Shown here piece after piece: positions 27,538 through 35,823 of a stretch of DNA of 64,000 bases. The translations under genes and the position numbers were made by a program. This stretch comes from Curtobacterium sp. 'Ferrero' (GTDB lineage: Bacteria > Actinomycetota > Actinomycetes > Actinomycetales > Microbacteriaceae). Position 1 is the stretch's first letter, and the number at the start of each line of letters is the position of its first letter. The notes below the pieces were generated by a model. That model saw nothing but the letters and a program-made list of their open reading frames with translations, was not told the DNA's origin and made no database searches. The stretch covers positions 1 to 64,000 of the forward strand of contig NZ_NXIA01000011.1 of assembly GCF_002412165.1 (NCBI RefSeq), given 5' to 3'.

Positions 27538-28356
27538 ATGGACCGCACCGAACGCAACGCGATGATCGTCGAGCACCTCCCGCTCGTCGGCTACATCGTC
27601 GCCGACGTCCGAGCCCGCGCCACCCACCTCGACCGCGACGACCTCGCCGCCGTCGGCTCGCTCGCGCTCGTCGCCGCGGCCGACGCGTTCGACCCCACCC
27701 TCGGCGTGCCGTTCGGTGCCTACGCCAGGACCCGGATCACGGGTGCGATCGCCGACGACATGCGGTCCGCCGACTGGGCGTCCCGCGGCACCCGCAAGCG
27801 CATCCGCGAGACCCTCGCGACGCAGGAGGCCCTGTCCGCCCGGCTCGGGCGCTCGGTCGGCGTGCAGGAGATCGCCGACGCGATGGGCGTCGACCGGCAG
27901 ACCGCCGCCGACGCGATGAGCGACGCGGGCCGGACCGTGACGGCCATCGACGAGACCGTGCACGACGTCCTCGCCGCCGAGACCGCGCTGCCCGGCGACG
28001 ACCTGCTCGAGGCGGAGCGACGCCGGTACCTGCGGGCCGCCGTCGAGGCGCTGCCCGAGCGGATGCGGTTCATCGTCGAGGCGGTGTACTTCGGCGACCG
28101 CTCCGTCACCGAGGTCGCTGCCGAGCTGGGCATCACGCACTCCGCGGTCTCGCAGCAGCGGTCGGAGGCGATGCGGCTGCTCCGCGACGGCCTCGCCACC
28201 CACTACGGCGACGGCGGTGCCGCTCCAGAGCCGGCCTCGCGCACCACCGCTGCCCGGCGCAGCGCCTACCTCGCGAAGGTCGCGGCGAACGCGGCCGCCG
28301 GGGTCGCGCGCGCCGTCCACGACGTCACGGCACCCCCGGTGCCGGCGGCGGGGTAG
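27538..28356 (+). CDS. fliA: RNA polymerase sigma factor of the FliA/WhiG type
   Basis: 272 residues. Region 2 motifs are HLPLVGYIVADVRAR and DLAAVGSLALVAAADAFDP followed by FGAYARTRITGAIADDMRSADW, typical of the sigma-28 family (the last contains the ...RxRGAIxDxxR-like element). Region 3 and 4 include LPERMRFIVEAVYFG and TEVAAELGITHSAVSQQRSEAM, the -35-binding helix-turn-helix. It is expected to read the three sigma-28-like promoters seen in this cluster. ATG 27538 follows AGGGGAT at a suitable distance. No anti-sigma factor FlgM gene is visible nearby, so control of this sigma factor may differ from the enteric model. Confidence 0.9.
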   Translation: MDRTERNAMIVEHLPLVGYIVADVRARATHLDRDDLAAVGSLALVAAADAFDPTLGVPFGAYARTRITGAIADDMRSADWASRGTRKRIRETLATQEALSARLGRSVGVQEIADAMGVDRQTAADAMSDAGRTVTAIDETVHDVLAAETALPGDDLLEAERRRYLRAAVEALPERMRFIVEAVYFGDRSVTEVAAELGITHSAVSQQRSEAMRLLRDGLATHYGDGGAAPEPASRTTAARRSAYLAKVAANAAAGVARAVHDVTAPPVPAAG

Positions 28357-28384
28357 TCGACGGGAAGGAATTCCGTCGATTCCC

Positions 28385-28411
28385 TAACGGCTCCGGCCGA
28401 CCGGCCGAGAG
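28385..28411 (+). promoter_or_regulatory. Sigma-28-like promoter for fliC
   Basis: TAAC, 15 bases, GCCGAGAG. Compared with the consensus TAAA-N15-GCCGATAA, it matches 3 of 4 in the -35 and 6 of 8 in the -10, with exact spacing. The fliC start lies about 60 bases downstream. Confidence 0.65.
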
Positions 28412-28472
28412 TGCCCGTTGTCAGCCCACGGACGGGCAGACGTACGACCCAGATTTCACGGAGGAAACCACC

Positions 28473-29318
28473 ATGGGTATGTCCATCAACACCAACCTCT
28501 CGGCACTCAACACGTACCGGAACCTCAACTCGACGCAGAACGACCTGTCGAAGTCCCTCGAGAAGCTCTCGTCGGGTCTCCGCATCAACCGTGCTGCCGA
28601 CGACGCGGCCGGTCTGTCGATCTCCGAGGGGCTGAAGTCCCAGGTCGGTGGCCTCACGGTCGCCGCCCGCAACGCCCAGGACGGCATCTCGGTCGTGCAG
28701 ACGGCGGAAGGCGGTCTCACCGAGACGCACGCCATCCTCCAGCGCGTCCGTGACCTCGCCGTCCAGGCGGGCAACGACTCGAACAACGCGGACTCGCGCA
28801 CGGCGATCCAGACCGAGGTCACCCAGCTGAGCGCGGAGCTCGGCCGGATCTCGCAGTCGACCAACTTCAACGGCATCAACCTGCTCGACGGCACCGCCGG
28901 CAGCGCAGGCGACGGCAAGCTGAACTTCCAGGTCGGTGCGAACGGTGACGCGGCCAGCCAGATCACCGTGGACCTGTCCGGGGCGAACGTCTCGACCGTC
29001 GCGACCGCCGTCGCGGGTCTGAAGTTCGACACCGCGGCCGACGCGCAGGCGTCGATCACGGCCATCGACACGCAGATCAAGAACGTCTCGACCGCTCGTT
29101 CGAACATCGGTGCCGTCCAGAACCGCTTCGACCACGCCATCAACGTGACGAACGTGGCCAAGGAGAACCTCACCGCGGCGGGCTCCCGCATCACGGACGT
29201 CGACATGGCGGAGGAGATGGTCAAGTACACGCGCGACAACATCCTCAGCCAGGCCGGCACCTCGATGCTCGCCCAGGCGAACCAGAGCACGCAGGGTGTG
29301 CTCTCGCTGCTCCGCTAG
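28473..29318 (+). CDS. fliC: Flagellin
   Basis: 281 residues, a short flagellin with conserved ends and almost no variable D2/D3 domain. The N-terminal NTNLSALNTYRNLNSTQNDL and SSGLRINRAADDAAGLSI and the C-terminal ITDVDMAEEMVKYTRDNIL and MLAQANQSTQGVLSLLR are the D0/D1 helices and end in the conserved VLSLLR. ATG 28473 has GGAGG eight bases upstream; a second ATG two codons later is possible. It stands alone with its own promoter, a hairpin after it, and a tandem repeat before fliD. Confidence 0.97.
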   Translation: MGMSINTNLSALNTYRNLNSTQNDLSKSLEKLSSGLRINRAADDAAGLSISEGLKSQVGGLTVAARNAQDGISVVQTAEGGLTETHAILQRVRDLAVQAGNDSNNADSRTAIQTEVTQLSAELGRISQSTNFNGINLLDGTAGSAGDGKLNFQVGANGDAASQITVDLSGANVSTVATAVAGLKFDTAADAQASITAIDTQIKNVSTARSNIGAVQNRFDHAINVTNVAKENLTAAGSRITDVDMAEEMVKYTRDNILSQAGTSMLAQANQSTQGVLSLLR

Positions 29319-29333
29319 TGAACCCCGCGGTGT

Positions 29334-29362
29334 CCGCCGGAGCCGTTCGGGTGCTCCGGCGG
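29334..29362 (+). terminator. Terminator after fliC
   Basis: Perfect 10-base arms (CCGCCGGAGC and complement) with a 9-base loop, 16 bases after the flagellin stop. Confidence 0.8.
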
Positions 29363-29383
29363 GCACCGCACCCCCTCGTCGAT

Positions 29384-29464
29384 CGTCCGGGCCGGCGTCC
29401 GGTCGGTCATCCGGACCGGCGTCCGGTCGGTCGTCCGGACCGGCGTCCCGTCGGTCGTCCCGTC
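29384..29464. repeat. 24-bp tandem repeat between fliC and fliD
   Basis: Three adjacent 24-base units start at 29384, 29408 and 29432, each close to CGTCCGGACCGGCGTCCGGT plus CGGT, followed by a 9-base partial unit. One to two differences per unit. It lies just before the fliD Shine-Dalgarno GAAGGAGC. Confidence 0.85.
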
Positions 29465-29477
29465 TGAAGGAGCGCGC

Positions 29478-30887
29478 GTGTCCACCTCGTCGGTGTCCTC
29501 GTCCTCGGGCTCGTCCCTCGCGATCGACGGCCTGGTCAGCGGCCTCAACACCACCAGCCTGATCAACTCGCTGATGTCGGTCGAGGCCGTCCCGCAGACG
29601 CTCCTGCAGAACAAGGTCGTCTCGACCAACTCGTTCATCTCGTCGCTGCAGACCATCAACGGGCTCGTCCAGACCCTCGCGACGAAGACCGCGGACGCCG
29701 CGAAGGCGACGTCCCTCAACGTCTTCGCGGCCACGTCCTCCTCCGCCGCGGTGACCGCCACCGCGGGGGCGAGCGCCGCCGCCGGCTCGGTGACCTTCAC
29801 CGTCGGGGCGACCGCGGCCGCCCAGGTCGGGGTGACCGCCGCGATGTCGACCTGGTCGTCCGCCGCGTCTCCGCTCACCATCGTCGGGTCGGACGGCAAG
29901 CAGACGACCGTCACCCCCGCCTCCGGGTCGCTCGACGACACCGTGACCGCGATCAACAAGGCCGGCGCCGGCGTCACCGCGACCAAGGTCGCAGCCGGCA
30001 CCGCCTCCGACGGCTCCAAGCTCTTCCGGCTGCAGGTGACGTCGACCGCGACGGGTTCCGCCGGAGCCTTCAGCCTGTACCGCGGCTCCGGCGCGGACGT
30101 CACCGCCGGAACCGCGACCGACGTGTTCGCCGAGACCGGCGCCGCCGTCGTCACGCAGGCACGCGACGCCAGTGTCACCCTCTGGGCCGGGACCGCTGCG
30201 GCGCAGACGGTGACGAGCGCCTCGAACACGTTCACGGACCTGCTGCCGGGCATCGGCGTCACCGTGTCGCAGACCACGACCGACCCGGTGACCGTCACGG
30301 TCGCGCAGGACACCACCAAGGCGCAGGCCGTGGCGTCCGGGCTCGTCGACGCGATGAACGCCGTCACGAAGTACTACGACACGAACACGGGCGTCACGAG
30401 CACCACGAGCCCGACGACCGGCACGACGAGCACCACCGCCGGCGTGCTGCTCGGCGACGCCACGACCCGCTCGGCCGTGCAGGCGCTGACCTCGGCGATG
30501 GCCGCACCGGTGAACGGCAAGTCGCCCTCGTCGATCGGCATCTCGATCACCCGCGACGGTGACTTCTCGTTCGACGCCGACGCCTTCCAGCAGGCCCTCG
30601 CGACCGACCCGGAGGGCACGCAGGCGATCCTGTCCGGCATCGCCGGCGCCGTGAACACCGTCGCGTCCACCGCGTCGGACAAGTACACGGGCTCGATCAC
30701 CACCGCGATCACCGGGCAGCAGTCGGTCGTGAAGGACCTGAACGCCCAGATCGACAGCTGGACCGACCGGCTCGCGCAGCGCCGCGCGACCCTGCAGGCC
30801 CAGTACTCCGCACTCGAGACGAGCCTCAGCTCGCTGCAGTCGCAGTCGGCGTGGCTCACGAGCCAGCTCGCGACGCTGTCGAGCTGA
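29478..30887 (+). CDS. fliD: Flagellar capping protein FliD
   Basis: 469 residues. FliD forms the filament cap and guides flagellin assembly. The N-terminal LAIDGLVSGLNTTSLINSLM and the C-terminal SWTDRLAQRRATLQAQYSAL and a final ...WLTSQLATL coiled coil are typical FliD ends; the middle is Ala/Thr/Ser-rich with ISITRDGDFSFDADAFQQAL, a well conserved FliD element. GTG 29478 has GAAGGAGC upstream. It is first in a fliD-fliS-(fliT-like) operon, with 13 bases to fliS. Confidence 0.95.
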   Translation: MSTSSVSSSSGSSLAIDGLVSGLNTTSLINSLMSVEAVPQTLLQNKVVSTNSFISSLQTINGLVQTLATKTADAAKATSLNVFAATSSSAAVTATAGASAAAGSVTFTVGATAAAQVGVTAAMSTWSSAASPLTIVGSDGKQTTVTPASGSLDDTVTAINKAGAGVTATKVAAGTASDGSKLFRLQVTSTATGSAGAFSLYRGSGADVTAGTATDVFAETGAAVVTQARDASVTLWAGTAAAQTVTSASNTFTDLLPGIGVTVSQTTTDPVTVTVAQDTTKAQAVASGLVDAMNAVTKYYDTNTGVTSTTSPTTGTTSTTAGVLLGDATTRSAVQALTSAMAAPVNGKSPSSIGISITRDGDFSFDADAFQQALATDPEGTQAILSGIAGAVNTVASTASDKYTGSITTAITGQQSVVKDLNAQIDSWTDRLAQRRATLQAQYSALETSLSSLQSQSAWLTSQLATLSS

Positions 30888-30900
30888 CGAGGGACCCACC

Positions 30901-31374
30901 ATGACCTACGACTTCCAGGCCGCAGCGTTCCGCCAGGCCGCGCAGCCCCGCACCGTCACCGAGCAGCGTCGTGCCCAGTACACGAACGAGGCCGTGCTCT
31001 CCGCGACCCCGGCGCAGCTCGTCACGATGCTCTACGACCGGCTCCTGCTCGACCTGCACCGTGCCGAGGCCGCGCAATCCATCGCGGACTGGGACGCTGC
31101 ACGCGACCAGCTCCTGCACGCCCAGGCCATCGTCGGGGAGCTCTCCTCGACCCTCCGCATCGACGTGTGGGACGGCGGCGAGGGCCTCCTCGCCATCTAC
31201 AACTACGCCTCGACGTCGCTCATCACCGCGAACGTGCACCGCGACGTCCAGGCCACCCGGGACTGCATCCGGCTGCTCGAGCCGCTCCGGCAGTCCTGGC
31301 ACGAGGCCGCCGCGTCGCTCCCCGCGACCCCGGCCACCGGTCACAGCGCTGGCGGTGCGCTCGGTGTCGCCTGA
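30901..31374 (+). CDS. fliS: Flagellin export chaperone FliS
   Basis: 157 residues. FliS binds the flagellin C-terminus and prevents premature polymerisation in the cytoplasm. Characteristic segments are QYTNEAVLSATPAQLVTMLY, LLDLHRAE, IVGELSSTLRIDVWDGGEGL and IYNYASTSLITANVH. The short Ala-rich tail is not conserved. ATG 30901 follows GAGGGA. It is between fliD and a FliT-like gene which overlaps its 3' end. Confidence 0.95.
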   Translation: MTYDFQAAAFRQAAQPRTVTEQRRAQYTNEAVLSATPAQLVTMLYDRLLLDLHRAEAAQSIADWDAARDQLLHAQAIVGELSSTLRIDVWDGGEGLLAIYNYASTSLITANVHRDVQATRDCIRLLEPLRQSWHEAAASLPATPATGHSAGGALGVA

Positions 31375-31693
31375 CGACGGCGCCCTCCGGGCCGGGTGGG
31401 AGGCCTTGCTCACCTCCCTGGAGCAGGACGCGGCCGGGCAGGCGGCTGGGTCGGCGGACGGACCCGCGCCCGCGGACTCGCTCACATCGGCGACCTGGAC
31501 CGAGCCGACCGGGCTGGGTCCGTTGCCGCGCGACCTGGTGGGTCGTGCCTCCCGGCTGCTGGCCGCGCAGCGGGACCGGATGCGGACCCTGGAGGCCGAG
31601 CGCGCGGCCGTGCTGGAGCACCTGGGTGCGCTCCGCGCCGTGGACGCGACGCGGGAGCCGCTCGGCGCCGTGTACCTCGACGCGTCCGCCTAG
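31364..31693 (+). CDS. FliT-like small protein at the end of the fliD-fliS operon
   Basis: 109 residues, helical, acidic-basic mixed, with no strong family motif. Position directly after fliS and a coiled-coil second half (LLAAQRDRMRTLEAERAAVL) fit a FliT-like chaperone for FliD. The GTG at 31364 gives VSPDDGALRAGWEALLTS and overlaps fliS by 11 bases; GTG 31355 is an alternative. The family assignment is inference from context. Confidence 0.5.
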   Translation: MSPDDGALRAGWEALLTSLEQDAAGQAAGSADGPAPADSLTSATWTEPTGLGPLPRDLVGRASRLLAAQRDRMRTLEAERAAVLEHLGALRAVDATREPLGAVYLDASA

Positions 31694-31717
31694 GCGCGCC
31701 GGCCCGCTACACGGGGA

Positions 31718-31835
31718 GCATGCGGTGCGACGGCGCTCGCGTCGAACGACGGGTGGTTCGTCGCGGGCGTGAGATCAGGGTGTGTGCGCGTGCATGCAGC
31801 GACGGCGCGCGGGTCGATCGACGGGCGGACTGTCG
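31718..31835. repeat. Imperfect direct repeat in the gap before flgB
   Basis: About 45 bases starting GCATGC at 31718 recur from 31792 (GCATGC, then GACGGCGC, then a CGA-CGACGGG block and GTCG). The two copies share most positions. The 321-base gap 31694-32014 holds this repeat, the promoter listed next and otherwise nothing I can identify. Confidence 0.55.
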
Positions 31836-31886
31836 AAACGCCCGCGCCTCGTGATCTGGGCCCCGCCCCCCGTTCGGGGCAGCGGC

Positions 31887-31914
31887 TAACGCGGGCGCCG
31901 GGCGGTGCCGACAG
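31887..31914 (+). promoter_or_regulatory. Sigma-28-like promoter for the flgB operon
   Basis: TAAC, 16 bases, GCCGACAG. Same -35 as the fliC promoter and 6 of 8 matches in the -10, with one extra spacer base. About 100 bases upstream of flgB. Confidence 0.5.
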
Positions 31915-32014
31915 CGCCCCGTGAGCACGGATCGCTCGACCACCGGCCAGGGATCGGCCACCGCCAACCGGCGACGTCTGCAGGGGACGCCGCCACGAAG
32001 GGGACGGTCCGACC

Positions 32015-32359
32015 GTGTTCGATTCCGTGACGAGCGCCGCGCTGCAGAGTGCCCTCGACGGGCTGTCGATGCGCCAGCGCGTGATCGCGAACAACATCGC
32101 GAACATCAACACCCCGAACTACCACGCCGAGAAGGTCCGCTTCGAGGACGCCCTCGCGCAGTCGATCGTCGACGGCGACGGTGCGACCACACCGACCATC
32201 GCGCGGAGCCTCGAGCCGACGAACCAGAACGGCAACAACGTCAACCTCGACGAGGAGACGCTCTCGAACGTCGACACAGTGCTCCGGTACCAGTTCGCGA
32301 CGCAGGCGATGAACAGCGAGCTCACGAGTGTCCGTGCGGCGATGCGGACCACGTCGTGA
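32015..32359 (+). CDS. flgB: Flagellar basal-body rod protein FlgB
   Basis: 114 residues, normal for this proximal rod protein. The family signature MRQRVIANNIANINTPNYHAE occupies residues 20-40, and the C-terminal LRYQFATQAMNSELTSVRAAM helix is conserved. GTG 32015 follows AAGGGGA. It opens the long flgB-to-fliJ run, in which nearly every stop overlaps the next start, so all are one operon. Exported to the periplasm-equivalent space by the flagellar secretion apparatus. Confidence 0.94.
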   Translation: MFDSVTSAALQSALDGLSMRQRVIANNIANINTPNYHAEKVRFEDALAQSIVDGDGATTPTIARSLEPTNQNGNNVNLDEETLSNVDTVLRYQFATQAMNSELTSVRAAMRTTS

Positions 32360-32751
32360 CCACCTTCGACGCGATCGGCATCGCGAGCACCGGCATGACC
32401 GTGCACCGGAAGTGGCTCGACGCGATCTCGGACAACATCGCCAACGTCAACACGGTCCGGTCGATGGACGACTCCGCGTTCCAGGCCCGCTACGTCGAGG
32501 TCCAGGAGGGTGCCGGTGTCTCCGGCGCCTACGTCAAGGGCGCCGCGTTCGGCAGCGCCGCCGGCCGGGTGACCTACGACCCGGACAACCCGCTCGCGAA
32601 CGCAGAGGGCTACGTCCGCATGCCGGACATCGACCTCGGCACGCAGATGGCGGACCTCATCATGGCCCAGCGCGGCTACCAGGCGAACGCCGCCGTGGTC
32701 GACCGTGCCAAGACCGCCTACGAGGCGGCACTGCAGATCGGGAAGAACTGA
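32356..32751 (+). CDS. flgC: Flagellar basal-body rod protein FlgC
   Basis: 131 residues. The rod signature WLDAISDNIANVNTVRSMDD and the C-terminal EGYVRMPDIDLGTQMADLIM and AQRGYQANAAVVDRAK are unmistakable FlgC. GTG 32356 overlaps the flgB stop by 4 bases (GTGA). FlgC forms part of the rod that crosses the cell wall together with FlgB and FliE. Confidence 0.95.
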   Translation: MTTFDAIGIASTGMTVHRKWLDAISDNIANVNTVRSMDDSAFQARYVEVQEGAGVSGAYVKGAAFGSAAGRVTYDPDNPLANAEGYVRMPDIDLGTQMADLIMAQRGYQANAAVVDRAKTAYEAALQIGKN

Positions 32752-33101
32752 TGCCCATCGACGCCGTGAACGGTGTGACCACCAACGCGATGACCCGCGC
32801 CTTCGCCGGCGCGACCGACGCCGCAACCGGTGCGAGCGGAACAGGGGCGACCGGGATCGGGGCCACGGCCGCGACGTCCGGCGACGGCTTCGCCGCGAGC
32901 CTCGCGGGCGCCGTCGACGGTCTCCAGCAGCTCCAGAGCGACTCGAAGACGCTCGCGCTCAAGGCGGTCACCGGCAACCTCGACGACATCCACGACGCCA
33001 CGATCGCCGCCACCCGCGCGCAGGTCACCCTCGAGCTCGTCGCCGCCGTCCGCAACAAGGGCGTCGACGCGTTCAACGAGATCATGCGGATGCAGGCCTG
33101 A
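32751..33101 (+). CDS. fliE: Flagellar hook-basal body protein FliE
   Basis: 116 residues. FliE links the MS ring to the rod. The first half is Ala/Thr/Gly-rich, while the conserved C-terminal half reads GNLDDIHDATIAATRAQVTL and LVAAVRNKGVDAFNEIMRMQ, a standard FliE end. ATG 32751 shares a base with the flgC stop (TGATG), so translation is coupled. It precedes fliF, the MS-ring gene. Confidence 0.93.
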   Translation: MPIDAVNGVTTNAMTRAFAGATDAATGASGTGATGIGATAATSGDGFAASLAGAVDGLQQLQSDSKTLALKAVTGNLDDIHDATIAATRAQVTLELVAAVRNKGVDAFNEIMRMQA

Positions 33102-34777
33102 TGCCCGCCGCGGTCAAGAACGTGTGGGCGAGCCTCGCCGCGTACGTCAAGGGGTTCAGCGCCGCGCAGCGCACCATCGCGATCCTCGTCGTCGCGGCGC
33201 TCGTGCTCGGCGGCATCGCCCTCGCCAGCTGGCTCGGCAAGGCGTCCTACGCGCCGCTCTTCACCGGGCTCGCCGCTGCCGACGCCGCGAGTGTGACCGA
33301 CCAGCTCCAGACCGACGGGGTGCCGTACCAGCTCACCGACGGCGGGGCGACGATCCTCGTGCCGCAGGGCTCGGTGTACTCGGAGCGGCTCAAGGCGGCG
33401 TCGAACGGGCTGCCGTCGTCGAACGAGGGCGGCTACTCGCTGCTCGACCAGATGGGCGTGACGAGCTCGGAGTTCCAGCAGAACGTCACCTACAAGCGGG
33501 CGATCGAGGGTGAGCTCGCGAAGACGATCATGGCGATGGACGGGGTGCAGACCGCCTCGGTGCAGCTCGCGATCCCGGAGAAGACCGTCTTCGTGTCCGA
33601 GGAGAAGGACCCGACGGCGTCCGTCTTCATCGCGACGAAGAACGGCGCCCAGCTCACGCCGGACCAGGTGCAGGCGATCGTGCACCTGACGAGCGCCGCG
33701 GTCGAGGGCATGCAGCCCACCGACGTCTCGGTGGTCGACTCGAAGGGCCAGACGCTCTCGGCCGTCGGCACGGGCGCGACCGGCTCCGGCGCGGACCAGG
33801 CGGCGGACTACGACCAGACGACGAGCAAGAAGATCCAGGACCTGCTCGACACGACGCTCGGTGTCGGCAACGCGACGGTCGTCGTGTCCGCGACGATGAA
33901 CCAGAACACGGGCACGAAGACCGCGGAGACGTACACGTCGCCGACCACCGGGCCGGTCGCCCTGAACGAGTCGAGCAGCACCGAGCAGTACGGCTCGGGC
34001 TCCGGCGCAGGGGCGTCGAGCGGCGCGACGGGGGTGCTCGGACCGGACAACATCGCGGTCCCGAACGGCACCGCGACGACCGGCACCGGCACCGGCGGCT
34101 ACACCAACGAGTCCGCGACGAAGAACAACGCCGTCGACCACACCACCGAGACGACGCAGATCCCCGCCGGTGCGCTCGAGAACCAGTCGATCTCGGTCGC
34201 ACTCAACTCGAAGGCCGCGAGCGTGCAGAACGCGAACCTGCAGAGCATCAACGACCTCGTGTCGCGGGCGGCGGGCATCGACCCGACCCGTGGCGACAAG
34301 GTCGCGGTCGCGATGATGGACTTCGACACGAGCGCCGCCGCCGCTGCCGCCAAGGCCCTCAAGGCGCAGCAGCAGGCCGACCAGCAGGCGCAGATCTGGT
34401 CGTCGATCCGGACCGTCGGCATCGTGGTCGGGGCGCTCCTCGCACTGCTGACGATCGTGTTCTTCCTGCTCCGCCGCGGACGTCGTCAGGAGCGGGAGGC
34501 GGTCGACCTCGGCGAGCTCGACGCGTTCGCCGGCGACACGTTCCAGCTGCCCCTCGCCGTCGACGGCGCCGCCGAGCGCGGGGCCGTCGGGGCCGGGGAC
34601 GCGCCGACGGTCGCCCTGCCGACGCTGCCCGCGGACGAGCCGCCGACCGAGGTGCTCACCTCCGAGGACATCTCGGCCGAGCGCCGCCGCCAGGACATCC
34701 AGGCCCTCGCCGAGCGCGACCCGAAGCGCACCGCCGACCTGCTGCGCGGCCTCCTCGACGACCGGGCACCGGTGTGA
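33101..34777 (+). CDS. fliF: Flagellar MS-ring protein FliF
   Basis: 558 residues, close to the usual 550-570. An N-terminal transmembrane helix (TIAILVVAALVLGGIALASW, residues 24-44) and a C-terminal one near residues 433-455 (GIVVGALLALLTIVFFLL) bracket the periplasm-side ring-building domain. Conserved segments include YKRAIEGELAKTIMAMDGVQ, and VVSATMNQNTGTKT. The C-terminal tail binds FliG. ATG 33101 overlaps the fliE stop by one base. The middle insert is Ser/Thr/Gly-rich. Confidence 0.95.
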   Translation: MPAAVKNVWASLAAYVKGFSAAQRTIAILVVAALVLGGIALASWLGKASYAPLFTGLAAADAASVTDQLQTDGVPYQLTDGGATILVPQGSVYSERLKAASNGLPSSNEGGYSLLDQMGVTSSEFQQNVTYKRAIEGELAKTIMAMDGVQTASVQLAIPEKTVFVSEEKDPTASVFIATKNGAQLTPDQVQAIVHLTSAAVEGMQPTDVSVVDSKGQTLSAVGTGATGSGADQAADYDQTTSKKIQDLLDTTLGVGNATVVVSATMNQNTGTKTAETYTSPTTGPVALNESSSTEQYGSGSGAGASSGATGVLGPDNIAVPNGTATTGTGTGGYTNESATKNNAVDHTTETTQIPAGALENQSISVALNSKAASVQNANLQSINDLVSRAAGIDPTRGDKVAVAMMDFDTSAAAAAAKALKAQQQADQQAQIWSSIRTVGIVVGALLALLTIVFFLLRRGRRQEREAVDLGELDAFAGDTFQLPLAVDGAAERGAVGAGDAPTVALPTLPADEPPTEVLTSEDISAERRRQDIQALAERDPKRTADLLRGLLDDRAPV

Positions 34778-35823
34778 GCGCGCTGATGCCGGGCGCCACG
34801 TCCGGTCCCGCCGCCGACCGCCCGCTGACCGGTGCGCAGAAGGTCGCGCTCATCCTCATGCAGATGGAGACCGACCGCGCGGCCGAGGTGATGAAGCAGT
34901 TCACCGAGCTCGAGGCCGAGGAGATCTCCGCCGAGATCGTCCGGATGCGCCGCGTCGAGGACGTCGTCGTCGACCGCACCATGACCGAGTTCCACCGCAT
35001 GACCCAGAGCGGTCGCCTGCAGAAGCGCGGCGGCAAGGACACCGCGATGGGGCTCCTCGAAGCCTCCTTCGGTGCCGAGCGCGCCGCGGGCGTCATGGAC
35101 CGGCTGGCCTCGAACCTCGCCGGGCAGTCGTTCGACTTCCTCGACGACGCCGAGCCCGGCCAGGTCGTCACCCTGCTCGAGGGGGAGCTCCCGCAGACCA
35201 TCGCCCTCGTCCTGGCACACCTGAAGCCCGGGCAGGCGAGCGCCGTGCTCGCCGGGGTCGACGAGCGAGCTCGGACCGACGTGGCCCAGGCGTTCGCGAC
35301 GATGGGCTCGGCCACGCCCGAGGCGGTCGGCATCGTGGCCGGAGTGCTCCGGCAGCGTGCCGGCGCCGTGGTGTCCCCGCGCGAGAGCGTCGAGGTCGTC
35401 GGCGGGATCGCTCCGCTCGTGGACATCATCAACCGCTCGGACGTCGCGACCGAGAAGGCGGTGCTCGAGGGGCTGGAGGCCCGCGACCCGGAGCTCGCGG
35501 AGGACATCCGCTCCCGCATGCTGACCTTCGAGGACATCGTCAAGCTGGAGGCCCGCGACATCCAGCAGGTGCTCCGCGGCATCGACTCGAAGATCCTCGC
35601 GACCGCCATGAAGGGCGCCGCTGGGCCGGTCGTCGAGACCATCCGGGCGAACGTCTCCGAGCGCAACCGCGAACTGCTCGACGACGAGCTGCAGGCCATG
35701 GGCCCGATCCGCGTCTCGCAGGTCGAGGAGGCCCGTGCCGAGGTCGTCCGGTCCGTCCGCGAGCTGGAGTCGCAGGGCGTCATCACCGTGCACCGCACCG
35801 AGGAGGACGAGCTCGTTGACTGA
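34774..35823 (+). CDS. fliG: Flagellar motor switch protein FliG
   Basis: 349 residues. FliG transmits torque from stators and sets rotation direction. Family motifs are LTGAQKVALILMQMETDRAA, the EHPQ-like ELPQTIALVLAHLKPGQASA and the C-terminal FEDIVKLEARDIQQVLRGID with the charged torque helix MKGAAGPVVETIRANVSERN. GTG 34774 overlaps the fliF stop by 4 bases. Its presence without FliM/FliN, MotA or MotB in the window means the rest of the switch and the stator must be encoded elsewhere if the motor is functional. Confidence 0.96.
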   Translation: MSALMPGATSGPAADRPLTGAQKVALILMQMETDRAAEVMKQFTELEAEEISAEIVRMRRVEDVVVDRTMTEFHRMTQSGRLQKRGGKDTAMGLLEASFGAERAAGVMDRLASNLAGQSFDFLDDAEPGQVVTLLEGELPQTIALVLAHLKPGQASAVLAGVDERARTDVAQAFATMGSATPEAVGIVAGVLRQRAGAVVSPRESVEVVGGIAPLVDIINRSDVATEKAVLEGLEARDPELAEDIRSRMLTFEDIVKLEARDIQQVLRGIDSKILATAMKGAAGPVVETIRANVSERNRELLDDELQAMGPIRVSQVEEARAEVVRSVRELESQGVITVHRTEEDELVD

